Made by a program: the position numbers and the translations under genes
Shown here: positions 16,758-25,622 of the stretch, one piece after another
Position numbering within the stretch: the stretch's first letter is position 1
Layout: every line of letters begins with the position of its first letter
The notes under the pieces: model-generated
Databases searched by the model: none
Seen by the model: only the letters and a program-made list of their open reading frames with translations
What the model was told of the DNA's origin: nothing
Source of the DNA: Chitinophagaceae bacterium
Lineage (GTDB): Bacteria; Bacteroidota; Bacteroidia; Chitinophagales; Chitinophagaceae
NCBI GenBank assembly: GCA_016721085.1
Contig: JADKJI010000062.1
Location: 123,693-187,692 of the forward strand
Direction: 5' to 3'
Length of the DNA: 64,000 nucleotides

Positions 16758-17876
16758 ATGGCAAAAAAGGCGAGTCCGAAGGCAAGTTCAAAGTCAATTC
16801 TGAAAGATTCCTCATTAACATTCCTGCGGAATTATATCAACAATGCTTCTCCGGTTGGTTTTGAAAGCTGGGGACAGAAACTGTGGATTGAATACCTCAA
16901 ACCCTATATCGACACCCATTATGTGGATCCTTATGGAACCGCAGTGGGAGTAATAAATCCAGAGCATCCGTTCAAGATTGTCATAGAGGCTCATGCTGAT
17001 GAAATCAGTTGGTTTGTAAATTATATCACTGCAGATGGACTTATCTATCTAAAGAGAAATGGTGGTGTTGACCATCAAACGGCGCCTGCATCAAGAGTAT
17101 TCATTCATGGTAAAAAAGGACCCGTTAAAGCGGTATTCGGATGGCCTGCTATCCATACCCGTATCGGTACACCTGACCAGAAAGAAGCACAACCCCGTAC
17201 CGATAATTTATGGTTGGATTGTGGTGCCAGAAACAGGAAAGAAGTGGCGGCACTGGGAATTCATATTGGGGCTGTTGTTACTTATCAGGATGGATACGAT
17301 GAATTAGCAAATGGCAATTTAATCGGTCGTGCTTTCGACAACCGTATCGGTGGATTCATGATTGCAGAAGTAGCCCGTCTGATAAAAGAGAACAAGAAGA
17401 AATTACCATTCGGTTTATATATAGTAAATGCGGTTCAGGAAGAAATTGGTCTTCGTGGTGCTGAAATGATTGCCCGTAGAATAAAACCGAATATGGCGAT
17501 AGTAACTGATGTTACCCATGATACAAGTACGCCATTAATTAATAAGAATATTGAAGGAGATGTACAATGTGGCAAAGGACCTTCATTATCATATGCCCCT
17601 GCTGTTCATAATAAGTTATTAGGCATTGTTGAAACAGTAGCCGAATCAAAAAAGATTCCAGTACAATGGCGCGCACTGAGTCGCAGCACTGGTACCGATA
17701 CCGATTCTTTTGCTTATGCAAATGATGGCTGTCCTTCTGTTCTTATATCTATCCCACTGCGCTATATGCATACCACTGTAGAAATGTTACATAAGGATGA
17801 TATTGAAAACACGATCAAACTTATGTATGAAACATTGCTAACTTTATCACCTAAAACCAATCTGAACTACCTGTGA
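16758..17876 (+). CDS. M42 family metallo-aminopeptidase
   Basis: Zinc aminopeptidase of the M42 family (glutamyl aminopeptidase type), 372 residues, cytoplasmic. The metal and catalytic motifs are complete: EAHADEISW (His, Asp), GRAFDNRIGG (bridging Asp), NAVQEEIGLRGA (general base Glu and a ligand Glu), VTDVTHD and, at the end, RYMHTTVEM with the last His. A Lys/Ser-rich N-terminal extension of about 18 residues precedes the domain. The stop overlaps the GTG start of the following small gene (GTGA), which suggests coupling. Confidence 0.92.
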   Translation: MAKKASPKASSKSILKDSSLTFLRNYINNASPVGFESWGQKLWIEYLKPYIDTHYVDPYGTAVGVINPEHPFKIVIEAHADEISWFVNYITADGLIYLKRNGGVDHQTAPASRVFIHGKKGPVKAVFGWPAIHTRIGTPDQKEAQPRTDNLWLDCGARNRKEVAALGIHIGAVVTYQDGYDELANGNLIGRAFDNRIGGFMIAEVARLIKENKKKLPFGLYIVNAVQEEIGLRGAEMIARRIKPNMAIVTDVTHDTSTPLINKNIEGDVQCGKGPSLSYAPAVHNKLLGIVETVAESKKIPVQWRALSRSTGTDTDSFAYANDGCPSVLISIPLRYMHTTVEMLHKDDIENTIKLMYETLLTLSPKTNLNYL

Positions 17877-18055
17877 TAGTTAATACCATCTTATTGTATG
17901 TTGATCCGGGTAGTGGCAGTTATCTGGTGCAGGTGATAATAGCCGCCATACTTGGGGGATTGTTTTATTTCAAGACCCTATGGTGGCGAGTGAAAGCATT
18001 CTTCTCCAAATCAAAGAAAGAAGAACCTCCTACGAACGAAACACCCAATGAATAA
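17873..18055 (+). CDS. small membrane protein with DPGSGSY motif
   Basis: 60 residues starting at GTG 17873, four bases before the end of the M42 gene. The sequence reads LLYVDPGSGSYLVQVIIAAI, then one transmembrane helix (residues about 18-34), a basic segment WWRVKAFFSKSKKEE and an acidic tail. Small proteins with this D-P-G-S/T-G-S motif often stand next to a kinase-like methyltransferase and a sulfatase-fold gene, as here; this is from memory. It overlaps the start of the next gene by 8 bp. Function is unknown. Confidence 0.75.
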   Translation: MIVNTILLYVDPGSGSYLVQVIIAAILGGLFYFKTLWWRVKAFFSKSKKEEPPTNETPNE

Positions 18056-18824
18056 GGCAGTACCTCATCCGGCATCCTTTAAGGATCCGGCCGGTTTCAT
18101 ATTTGAATCGGACGGAAATTTGTACCGGCAGGTAAATATCTCTTATAAAAAAGAGTATGACGCTTTCATGTCGAGCGGCCTCTATAAACTTTTTACAGAA
18201 CAAGGTTCATTGGTTGCACATTCAGAGATAAGTGAAAACCTTACTCAGACTACTGAATGGTATACCACTCTTAAGCTGGAGCGACTTCCATTTATTTCCT
18301 ATCCCTACGAATGGAGTTTTGATCAATTGAAAGACGCTGCTCTTCTAACCCTTTCAATGGCAAAAAAATCTATTGAAAAGGGAATGATTTTGAAAGATGC
18401 TACTCCTTTCAATATTCAATTTAAAGATGGGAAGCCCATTTTTATCGATACGCTTTCATGGGAAATGTATGATGAAAAGCAACCATGGGTGGCTTATCGT
18501 CAATTCTGTGAATGTTTCCTCTATCCTTTATATCTGGAACATTATATAAAAGCTGATTTCATTCCTTTGCTTTCTCACTATATCAACGGCATTCCTGGTG
18601 ATATAACCGCCAAGTTATTACCATGGAAAAGCAGATGGAATCTGGGAGTTCGACTGCATGTATTATTACAACAGAATGTAAAGAAACAGGCAAGTACTTC
18701 TGCACCCCGTAAAATCGAATTCAGTAAAACCAAGATGCTGAACTTACTACAGCATCTTGAATCCATCAATACAATCACTTCAATCCGGCTATACAACAAC
18801 AAGTACCTGGAGCGATTATTATGA
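18048..18824 (+). CDS. kinase-like domain of a two-domain methyltransferase (N-terminal part)
   Basis: 258 residues by frame, of which about 240 are meaningful. The segment KDATPFNIQFKDGKPIF followed by IDTLS resembles the catalytic loop and metal motif of aminoglycoside-kinase-like folds (D-x-x-x-x-N, then I-D). In related proteins this domain is fused to a class I methyltransferase. Here the methyltransferase lies in the +1 frame from 18757. Skipping one base near 18764-18768 would join LLQHLES to SIQSLQSGYTTTSTWSDYY. I read 18048-19422 as one gene of about 457 residues with a frameshift or error. No function is established; a role in surface glycan or lipid modification is a guess. Confidence 0.75.
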   Translation: MNKAVPHPASFKDPAGFIFESDGNLYRQVNISYKKEYDAFMSSGLYKLFTEQGSLVAHSEISENLTQTTEWYTTLKLERLPFISYPYEWSFDQLKDAALLTLSMAKKSIEKGMILKDATPFNIQFKDGKPIFIDTLSWEMYDEKQPWVAYRQFCECFLYPLYLEHYIKADFIPLLSHYINGIPGDITAKLLPWKSRWNLGVRLHVLLQQNVKKQASTSAPRKIEFSKTKMLNLLQHLESINTITSIRLYNNKYLERLL

Positions 18825-19422
18825 CCATACCATTTTAGGAAAAGAGTATCTGGAAGCGAAAGAGAAATTGATACAGAAGATTGTATCTCCACTTAATTTT
18901 AATACAGTTCTTGATCTTGGTGCGAATGATGGTTATTTCTCCAAACTTTTAGCAGCTAAAGGCAAGCAAGTGATTGCTGCAGATTTCGATAGTCAATGTA
19001 TCAATAACTTATATAACGTTATTAAGAAAGAAAAAGCGAGAAATATCTACCCTGTTGTACTAGACTTATCTAATCCCAGTGCCAGTATAGGATTCAATAA
19101 TTCCGAAAGAAGCTCTTTCTTTGAGAGAGCCAATCCCGATCTGGTTTTAGCATTGGCTTTAGTGCATCATTTGGCGATTTCAAAAAACATCCCATTAACA
19201 AAACAAGCATCCTTCTTTGCCTCTATAGCTCCGCAACTTATCATTGAGTTTGTACCTAATAACGACGACAAGGCAAAGGAGATGCTAAAAGGAAGAGAAA
19301 GTACATTTCTTGATTATACCGAAACAATATTCGAGAAATCATTTTCCGAATATTATTCTATTGAAAACAAAGAACAGGTGCCTGGAACAATGCGGGTGCT
19401 TTATTATATGAAGAGAAAATAA
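18757..19422 (+). CDS. class I SAM-dependent methyltransferase domain (C-terminal part)
   Basis: The SAM-binding motif I is VLDLGANDGYFSKLLA, followed by the acidic end of strand 2 in VIAADFDSQC, LVLALALVHHLAI as motif post II, and a C-terminal IIEFVPNNDDKAKEML. This is the methyltransferase half of the NoeA-like two-domain family. The TTG start at 18757 is only the first possible codon in this frame; the true N-terminus is most likely the kinase-like domain in the other frame. It ends 2 bp before the sulfatase-fold gene. Confidence 0.8.
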   Translation: MNPSIQSLQSGYTTTSTWSDYYDHTILGKEYLEAKEKLIQKIVSPLNFNTVLDLGANDGYFSKLLAAKGKQVIAADFDSQCINNLYNVIKKEKARNIYPVVLDLSNPSASIGFNNSERSSFFERANPDLVLALALVHHLAISKNIPLTKQASFFASIAPQLIIEFVPNNDDKAKEMLKGRESTFLDYTETIFEKSFSEYYSIENKEQVPGTMRVLYYMKRK

Positions 19423-19424
19423 TC

Positions 19425-20933
19425 ATGTTGCGAATCATTCAGAAATACCCGCTTTACCTATTCCTCTTACCGGTCTTTTTTGTAATGCATGGGTTTGTAG
19501 AAAACCTTGGCTTTATTGATTGGAAGGAAGCCATGTTATTATTATTATCTTACTGGGGACTCACTTTCAGTATCGCTTTTTTTTCCTATTTATTTTTCCG
19601 TAACTGGAACAGGGCAGCACTTATCACCACGTTCTGGATGTCGTTCTTTTTCTTTTTCGGAGCAATGCATGAATTCCTGAAAGAGCACTCTCCCATCAGG
19701 CTATTCACCCGTTATAGTTTCCTTCTAACAGCGGCATTGTCTATTCTCTTTATTTTGTTTATCTATTTCAAGAAAACAAAAAAGCCTTTCCATCGCTTTA
19801 GTGTTTATCTCAATTCATTATTGCTGATTTATATTTTGCTCGATCTTGGAACCGCCGTTTGGAAAACTACAAACCCCAATAACAGCAATAGATTTTCAGT
19901 GTATGATTTTGGGAAACAGAACAGCTATAAGGTATGTGACACCTGCACAAAGAACGATATCTATCTTTTATTGTTTGATGAATATGGCAACCCTCTTTCA
20001 TTAAAGGAACAATACGGATTCAATAACGATATCGATAGTTTCCTGCAAAGCCGCGGCTTCCAGGTGCAATTCCATAGCAGATCGAACTATAACTTTACTG
20101 CATTCTCAATGGCTTCAGCCTTCAATATGTCGTATATCTCTGGCATAAAAGATATTAAAGCTGTTACTGCTGAAGATTATGCCAACAGTACCTTATTGGT
20201 AAGGGATAACGAAGCTATCAAGCTTCTGGATGCACAGGGATATGAGATAGTGAATTATTCTGTATTTGATTTGGCAGGAAATCCTTCGATGGTGAATCAA
20301 TCCTTCCTGCCACTAAAAACAAAACTGCTTTCAGACCGCACATTGTTTGCTCATCTGAATAAGGATATCGGTTGGTTACTGATCACAAGATTTCCTTTCA
20401 ACTTATTTAAACAAAATCACTTCCTGAAACATCGTGATAATAATGTAAAGTTTCATGACCTGACTATACAGGCCTCAAGTAAAAAAAGTGCCAAGCCAAG
20501 ATTTATTTATTCCCATTTCTATCTGCCCCATCCACCTTATTTCTACGATAAGGATGGAGTAGAAAAAGATGAGACGACAATTTATAATGAATATACAAGC
20601 AACCCACCCGAATCGTATCTGGAATATGTCTTGTATACAGATAAGAAAATAAAAGAACTGGTTGATACTATACAGCACAACGACCCAAAAGCCACCATAA
20701 TTGTTCTGAGCGATCACGGGTACAGAGCAAAGAATTCTACTCAATACAACCAATTCTTCCGAAACCTGAATGCAGTTTATTATCCCGACAAAAACTACAC
20801 TGGCTTTTACGATAGTATTACTTCAGTAAATCAGTTCAGGGTAATTTTCAATAAACTATTTAATCAGCAATTTCCATTACAAAAAGATTCTACTATTTTA
20901 TTGATTGATAAAATAGCATTACCGAATAAATAG
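19425..20933 (+). CDS. membrane-anchored sulfatase-fold (alkaline phosphatase superfamily) protein
   Basis: 502 residues. Five hydrophobic segments fill residues 1-150, then an extracytoplasmic domain of the alkaline phosphatase/sulfatase fold. DIYLLLFDEYGNP gives the first metal Asp, YNFTAFSMAS the region of the nucleophile Thr/Ser, HFYLPHPPYFY a histidine region, and IIVLSDHGYR the C-terminal metal Asp-His pair. The layout is that of LTA synthase or phosphoethanolamine transferase relatives, so it may transfer or hydrolyse a phospho-group on a surface polymer. It closes the operon that starts with the M42 or lipoprotein gene. Confidence 0.82.
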   Translation: MLRIIQKYPLYLFLLPVFFVMHGFVENLGFIDWKEAMLLLLSYWGLTFSIAFFSYLFFRNWNRAALITTFWMSFFFFFGAMHEFLKEHSPIRLFTRYSFLLTAALSILFILFIYFKKTKKPFHRFSVYLNSLLLIYILLDLGTAVWKTTNPNNSNRFSVYDFGKQNSYKVCDTCTKNDIYLLLFDEYGNPLSLKEQYGFNNDIDSFLQSRGFQVQFHSRSNYNFTAFSMASAFNMSYISGIKDIKAVTAEDYANSTLLVRDNEAIKLLDAQGYEIVNYSVFDLAGNPSMVNQSFLPLKTKLLSDRTLFAHLNKDIGWLLITRFPFNLFKQNHFLKHRDNNVKFHDLTIQASSKKSAKPRFIYSHFYLPHPPYFYDKDGVEKDETTIYNEYTSNPPESYLEYVLYTDKKIKELVDTIQHNDPKATIIVLSDHGYRAKNSTQYNQFFRNLNAVYYPDKNYTGFYDSITSVNQFRVIFNKLFNQQFPLQKDSTILLIDKIALPNK

Positions 20934-20960
20934 ATAGAAAAGTAATTCTTTCCAGTACCA

Positions 20961-21725
20961 CTATTTGCTTTTCCCACTGAAATTGGAAAAGGAGAAGGTT
21001 AATCCAACCTGATGGTTTACAATACTGTTTTGATAATTAGCCCTGCTATACCTGAATTGCCACTTCTTGAGGATAATTCCTATTCCTAATGAAAACCCAT
21101 TCAACCCATTTCCGGCATTGCCAATATTGAGTTCTTTTCTTCGCAGGTAATTATAGCCGGCACTCACTTCTATCTTATCTCCAATAAACAACTGAGTGGC
21201 TAAAACGATATGCCTGAAAGCACCATCAACAAAACCTTTTGAAACTGACGCATTCCCATTTGGATTAGTATCGGTGGTGTCGGCATACCTGTTATTCAGA
21301 TTCTGTAATTGGTGAAGCGTTAATGAAAACTGCAGAGGAGCCTTAGCTAATTTCTTTGAAATGCCAAGTCGTATATCAAAGGGAAGATCACCCTTGGTAG
21401 TGCCATCATACGATTTTATTTGAGTGCCCATATTCTGCGCAACAAATGCCATTTGCAATAAATGGGCTGTATCAGTATAGGTAATTGCGACGTCTAAAGC
21501 CACTGCCGCTGAGCGATAAATACCGTAAGAGGAATGAATGAATTTAAGAGATGCCCCATAGCGCCAGCGCTCCATATACGTTCTACTTGCCATCAGTGAA
21601 ATTGAATAATCGGTTGGTCTGAAATTTCCCAATACAGAGCCGCCCGCATCCGTTTGTACCGTGTTACCATAATCGAAAAACTGAACTCCTATTCCGAAAT
21701 TTGTATTGAGCTTCCTATGACGATA
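20961..21725 (-). CDS. porQ: type IX secretion system protein PorQ, C-terminal part after frameshift
   Basis: Outer-membrane beta-barrel component of type IX secretion, which with PorU, PorV and PorZ forms the attachment complex that anchors cargo at the cell surface. From 21725 this frame reads YRHRKLNTNFGIGVQFFDYG, then NTVQTDAGGSVLGNFRPTDY, SASRTYMERWRYGASLKFIH-type segments, and ends with QVGLTFSFSNF, typical of PorQ. The first third lies in the adjoining frame; one missing base in the CCC at 21726-21728 would account for the break. The other por genes are not in this window. Confidence 0.82.
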   Translation of the reverse strand, partial: YRHRKLNTNFGIGVQFFDYGNTVQTDAGGSVLGNFRPTDYSISLMASRTYMERWRYGASLKFIHSSYGIYRSAAVALDVAITYTDTAHLLQMAFVAQNMGTQIKSYDGTTKGDLPFDIRLGISKKLAKAPLQFSLTLHQLQNLNNRYADTTDTNPNGNASVSKGFVDGAFRHIVLATQLFIGDKIEVSAGYNYLRRKELNIGNAGNGLNGFSLGIGIILKKWQFRYSRANYQNSIVNHQVGLTFSFSNFSGKSK

Positions 21726-21726
21726 C

Positions 21727-21997
21727 CCGTTATAAGATTGTAGTTTTTAATTGCGCCGGGCAGGGAATGGAAAATGGCTTGCATTTGTCCGCTCATCTTA
21801 TCCTGAAGCTGTGAAGGGTTTTGGAAAGCCAATCCTATGTCATCCGATTGCTGGCTTATATTGATTCCTCCTAGTGCAGATAACTGTGGAGATGCCGCTG
21901 CTTTCAGGAAATTATACTGGCTACTACCCCCAAGCGTTTGTGCCTGAAGATAAAATGATAGAAGAAGTAAGCTGAATAATAATCCGCATTTAACCAC
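21727..21997 (-). CDS. porQ: type IX secretion system protein PorQ, N-terminal part
   Basis: Starts at GTG 21997 with a signal peptide (LLFSLLLLSFYLQAQ), then TLGGSSQYNFLKAAASPQ, LSALGGINISQQSDDIGLAF and AIKNYNLITG, the conserved opening of PorQ. The frame continues to a stop at 21689 as VIGSSIQISE, which has no family likeness, while the other frame carries on correctly. One protein of about 345 residues is expected, the normal PorQ length. Confidence 0.8.
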
Positions 21998-22089
21998 AGG
22001 GCTAAATTAATCAATCCTTTTCACCAAGAACACCTCCTTCACTAACAATAAATGAGAAATAATTTTATTATGTATTCACTTGTTTAAAC

Positions 22090-22116
22090 AAAAAATCCCC
22101 CATCGAAATGGGGGAT
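22090..22116 (-). terminator. rho-independent terminator after lon
   Basis: On the minus strand ATCCCCCAT, loop TTCG, ATGGGGGAT gives a perfect nine-pair stem with a stable tetraloop, followed by six T residues. It lies about 90 bp after the lon stop and 90 bp before the porQ start, separating the two. Confidence 0.88.
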
Positions 22117-22203
22117 CATTTAACCCTTAAAACAACCAACATGAAAAAAATGACACTAATAAATAACAGGCTGGTTGTAATTTTGTTTGAACTGAATCCA
22201 ATT

Positions 22204-24606
22204 TTATACAAGTGCCAGATCCAACACCTGCTGCAAGGTCTTTACATAATGAAACTGAATGCCTTTTATAAAACCAGGGTCTATTGATTCGATATCTTTT
22301 TCATTCTGCCAGCACATTATAATCTCTTTTATTCCAGCTCTTTTTGCTGCCAGCACTTTCTCTTTTATTCCTCCAACAGGCAACACCTGACCCCGAAGTG
22401 TAATCTCACCCGTCATAGCTAAAAACGGTTTAACTTTTCTACCTGTTAAAGCCGAAGCCAATGAACACATCATCGTTATACCGGCACTCGGACCATCTTT
22501 AGGTACTGCACCTTCCGGTACATGCACATGTATCGATTTGGTGGAGAAGAAGTCGGGTTCCAGATCCAGTTTCTTTGCATTCGCCTGTAAATAAGATAAG
22601 GCTGTTGAAGCACTTTCCTTCATCACATTGCCGAGATTACCTGTCAGTTTCAATTCCCCCTTGCCTTCACTGAGACTGGTCTCAATGAATAGGATATCAC
22701 CACCAACATAGGTCCAGGCTAGTCCTACGGCCACACCAGGCATAACTGCCACCTTATACATGTCATTGCTATATCGTGGCTTACCCAATATCTTTTCAAC
22801 ATCCTTTCCGGTAAGTATCGCTTTCACTTTATCCTTCATAACATACTCTCTTGCCTCATAGCGCATGATGGAAGCCAGTTGTCTGTCTAATTCCCTCACA
22901 CCACTTTCTCTTGTATAATCCTGGATGATTTTCTCGAGTACCTTATCGCCAATCTTGAATGTGAAATCTTTCAGTCCATGCGCTTCTTTCTGTTTTGGCA
23001 CCAAGTGTCTTTTTGCAATCTCCATCTTCTCTTCCACCGCATATCCATTTAAATCGATGATCTCCAAACGATCTCTCAATGCAGGTTGAATGTTCTGAAG
23101 ATTATTAGCAGTTGCAATGAACAAAACCTTACTAAGGTCATATTCCAATTCCAGATAGTTATCATAGAAAGTATGGTTCTGTTCAGGATCCAAAACTTCC
23201 AGCAATGCAGAAGAAGGATCGCCTCTCTGATCGCTTCCTACTTTATCAATTTCATCCAATATCATTACAGGATTAGAAGATTTGATTTTTCTAATCGATT
23301 GCAATAATCTTCCTGGCATGGCACCGATATAAGTTTTACGATGGCCGCGTATTTCGCTTTCATCGTGAAGGCCACCCAAACTCAAGCGCACATACTTCCT
23401 TCCAATGGCAGCGGCAATACTTCTGCCTAGAGATGTTTTACCGATACCGGGAGGACCAACAAAACAAAGTATTGGACTCTTCATATCTCCTTTCAGTTTT
23501 AAAACAGCGAGATATTCCAGAATCCTTTCTTTCACTTTATCCATTCCATAATGATCTTTATCCAACACCTTCTTTGCTTTCTTAAGGTCGTAGGAATCTT
23601 CAGTATAATCCTGCCATGGGAGATCAAGCATCAGATCAAGGTGATTATACACCACTGAATAATCAGGGGTACTTGGATGCATACGCTCCAATTTCTCGAT
23701 TCCTTTTTTGAACATTTCCTTAGCGGCTGCAGTCCACTTCTTGTTTTCAGCTTTCTTCGCCAATTCCTTTACTTCCCTTTCATTTGCATCACCACCCAAT
23801 TCTTCCTTGATGCTTTTCATCTGTTGTTGCAGGAAGTAGTCGCGTTGCTGTTTATCCAGTTCCGTCTTAGTCTTATTCGTCACTTTGTTTTTCAATTCAG
23901 CAAACTGCAATTCGCGCTGTAATAACTGCATGAGTAAGTCAGCACGCTCCTGAAGGTTATTCAGTTGAAGCAGTTGTTGCTTTTCAGCTAATCCTGTATT
24001 AAGGTTGCTGGCAACAAAGTGAATCAGGAAAGAAGGGTTCTCGATATTCTTGAGAATTATCGAAGCTTCAGTGGGAATATTTGGTGAGAGTTGAATGATT
24101 TGTCCCGCCAGATCCTTTATTGTAGCCACATACGCTTCAAAATCTTCAGAAGGCGTAGCAGTTTCTTCCTCTAACAATAATATCTGGGCCTTGAAATAAG
24201 GATCTTCAGATATGATGGTACCAATCTGGAATCTTTTCCTTCCCTGGATAATTACGGTTGTTCCCCCATCAGGCATTTTTATCAGTTTCACAATCCTTGC
24301 TACTGTGCCGATAGATTCCAAATCATTTACTGTGGGGTCTTCCACGTTACTGTCTTTCTGCGCCACTACCCCCACCAACTTGTCAGCCTTATACGCGTCG
24401 TTGATAGCCTTGATACTTTTGTCGCGGCCAACGGTAATGGGAAGCACAACTCCTGGGAATAAAACGGTATTTCTAAGGGGTAAAAGCGGTAATTCATTGG
24501 GAATCACTACTTCAGGTCCAGTATCACCTTCCTGTTCGTTAATAGGAATGATAGGGATGAAGTCCATTTCCTCCTCATTCTGTAAATAAAAACTCTTTTC
24601 TTTCAT
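22204..24606 (-). CDS. lon: ATP-dependent protease Lon (endopeptidase La)
   Basis: Cytoplasmic AAA+ protease for misfolded and regulatory proteins, 800 residues from the ATG at 24606 (a start 13 codons upstream is possible in frame but would add an unlikely MASIVLFCHRLIY leader). Domains: LON substrate-binding domain (ELPLLPLRNTVLFPGVVLP, residues about 40-240), coiled-coil linker, AAA+ domain with Walker A GPPGIGKTS and Walker B VMILDEIDKVG, and the Lon protease domain with catalytic Ser in PKDGPSAGITM and Lys in IKEKVLAAKRAG. All motifs are intact. Confidence 0.97.
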   Translation of the reverse strand: MKEKSFYLQNEEEMDFIPIIPINEQEGDTGPEVVIPNELPLLPLRNTVLFPGVVLPITVGRDKSIKAINDAYKADKLVGVVAQKDSNVEDPTVNDLESIGTVARIVKLIKMPDGGTTVIIQGRKRFQIGTIISEDPYFKAQILLLEEETATPSEDFEAYVATIKDLAGQIIQLSPNIPTEASIILKNIENPSFLIHFVASNLNTGLAEKQQLLQLNNLQERADLLMQLLQRELQFAELKNKVTNKTKTELDKQQRDYFLQQQMKSIKEELGGDANEREVKELAKKAENKKWTAAAKEMFKKGIEKLERMHPSTPDYSVVYNHLDLMLDLPWQDYTEDSYDLKKAKKVLDKDHYGMDKVKERILEYLAVLKLKGDMKSPILCFVGPPGIGKTSLGRSIAAAIGRKYVRLSLGGLHDESEIRGHRKTYIGAMPGRLLQSIRKIKSSNPVMILDEIDKVGSDQRGDPSSALLEVLDPEQNHTFYDNYLELEYDLSKVLFIATANNLQNIQPALRDRLEIIDLNGYAVEEKMEIAKRHLVPKQKEAHGLKDFTFKIGDKVLEKIIQDYTRESGVRELDRQLASIMRYEAREYVMKDKVKAILTGKDVEKILGKPRYSNDMYKVAVMPGVAVGLAWTYVGGDILFIETSLSEGKGELKLTGNLGNVMKESASTALSYLQANAKKLDLEPDFFSTKSIHVHVPEGAVPKDGPSAGITMMCSLASALTGRKVKPFLAMTGEITLRGQVLPVGGIKEKVLAAKRAGIKEIIMCWQNEKDIESIDPGFIKGIQFHYVKTLQQVLDLALV

Positions 24607-24699
24607 ATAAATTAATCTGTGACAAAATAACACAATACTGGCCAAAAAAAACCTGTTTGTGGACAGGTGGGTTATAGGTCAAGATTGATGCCAAGAGTT

Positions 24700-24938
24700 G
24701 TAAGTAGTAAGTTGTAAGTTTTAAGTAGAGTCTGAAATTTGGAGCTTCAAAATGCTTTCCCGTTTTTCCGATTTACCAGCTAATGTCTTTTCTCATAAAA
24801 AAATAACCGCAGAGACGCGGAGACGCAGAGAAAAGTTCCTCTGCGTCTCCGCGCCTCTGCGGTAAAATGTATTATTAATCAGGACATTTCTTTCCACTAC
24901 TTCCTTACTCCCCTACTTCCTACTTTCCTACAATATCC
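24700..24938. repeat. composite intergenic repeat with GACGCGGAG palindrome
   Basis: GTAAGTAGTAAGTTGTAAGT words lie at 24700-24726. A palindrome lies at 24804-24865 with arms ACCGCAGAGACGCGGAGACG and its complement ending TCTGCGGT. CTACTTCCTTACTCC and CTACTTCCTACTTTCC words follow at 24896-24930, an inverted echo of the first module that runs into the end of the porin gene. It fills most of the 321-bp gap between lon and the porin gene. Confidence 0.8.
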
Positions 24939-25521
24939 TCAATCCCACATACAACTGCCATCCCTTACTCTTCCACTGGCTTTCTGTTGTTATATCAGCC
25001 ACATCATTCAATCCAACTACATAGCGGGCACCGGCCTTTATAGGACCCAGGTTCAATTGCGCACCACCCAGCAATGCGAAGTCACCTTTCTTGAATGCTT
25101 CCTGACCATTTTGAAGGAAGGTCTTGTTTTGATTGATCAATATTCCAAACTGTGGACCTGCCTGAAAGGTTATTAACTTAGAAGGACGATAACTTAATAA
25201 GAGAGGTACTTGCAGATAATCCAATTTTACATTCACATCACTGATAGCGCCTGGAACCACTTCACCTATATTGGCTGCTGTTTGATAGTTGGTCTGGCTC
25301 CATAATACTTCAGGTTGTATACCGAATCTCTTACTGAAGTTGATTTCAGCAAATCCACCGAAATTATATCCGAACTTGAAACCATCTTTAAAAGATTGGT
25401 TGTCGATCTTGGCGAGATTGGCACCACCCTTTACACCCAGGTGAAATCCTTGTGCATAAGAAGCACCAGTAATCATCAAAGCCATTGCTAATACGGTCAG
25501 GAATTTCTTTTTCATGTTCAT
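24928..25521 (-). CDS. outer-membrane beta-barrel porin family protein
   Basis: 197 residues. The signal peptide (about residues 1-23, ending GASYA) is followed by GFHLGVKGGANLAKID, the typical opening of the small eight-stranded barrel family (PF13568 type) found in many copies in Bacteroidota. Alternating strands include NFGGFAEINFSKRFGIQPE, and the last strand ends in GLRIL. A start at the second Met (25515) is equally possible. Such proteins are structural or of unknown role. A T-rich stretch in front could hold a promoter, but no clear -7 box is seen. Confidence 0.87.
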   Translation of the reverse strand: MNMKKKFLTVLAMALMITGASYAQGFHLGVKGGANLAKIDNQSFKDGFKFGYNFGGFAEINFSKRFGIQPEVLWSQTNYQTAANIGEVVPGAISDVNVKLDYLQVPLLLSYRPSKLITFQAGPQFGILINQNKTFLQNGQEAFKKGDFALLGGAQLNLGPIKAGARYVVGLNDVADITTESQWKSKGWQLYVGLRIL

Positions 25522-25622
25522 TGATTATTTGATTCGTGTAAATAATTTTCAAGTACTGTGCCAAGCAACAACATTGCCTGTTAATTTCCCTTAACAGCTG
25601 AGTGAAGAAATACTTAAATAAA

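Noticed and set aside
22141..22290. Small plus-strand frame starting ATGAAAAAAATGACACTAAT after the lon terminator
   Set aside because: It begins like a gene start but runs antisense through the end of lon, has no signal-like or family sequence and no promoter of its own; more likely chance.
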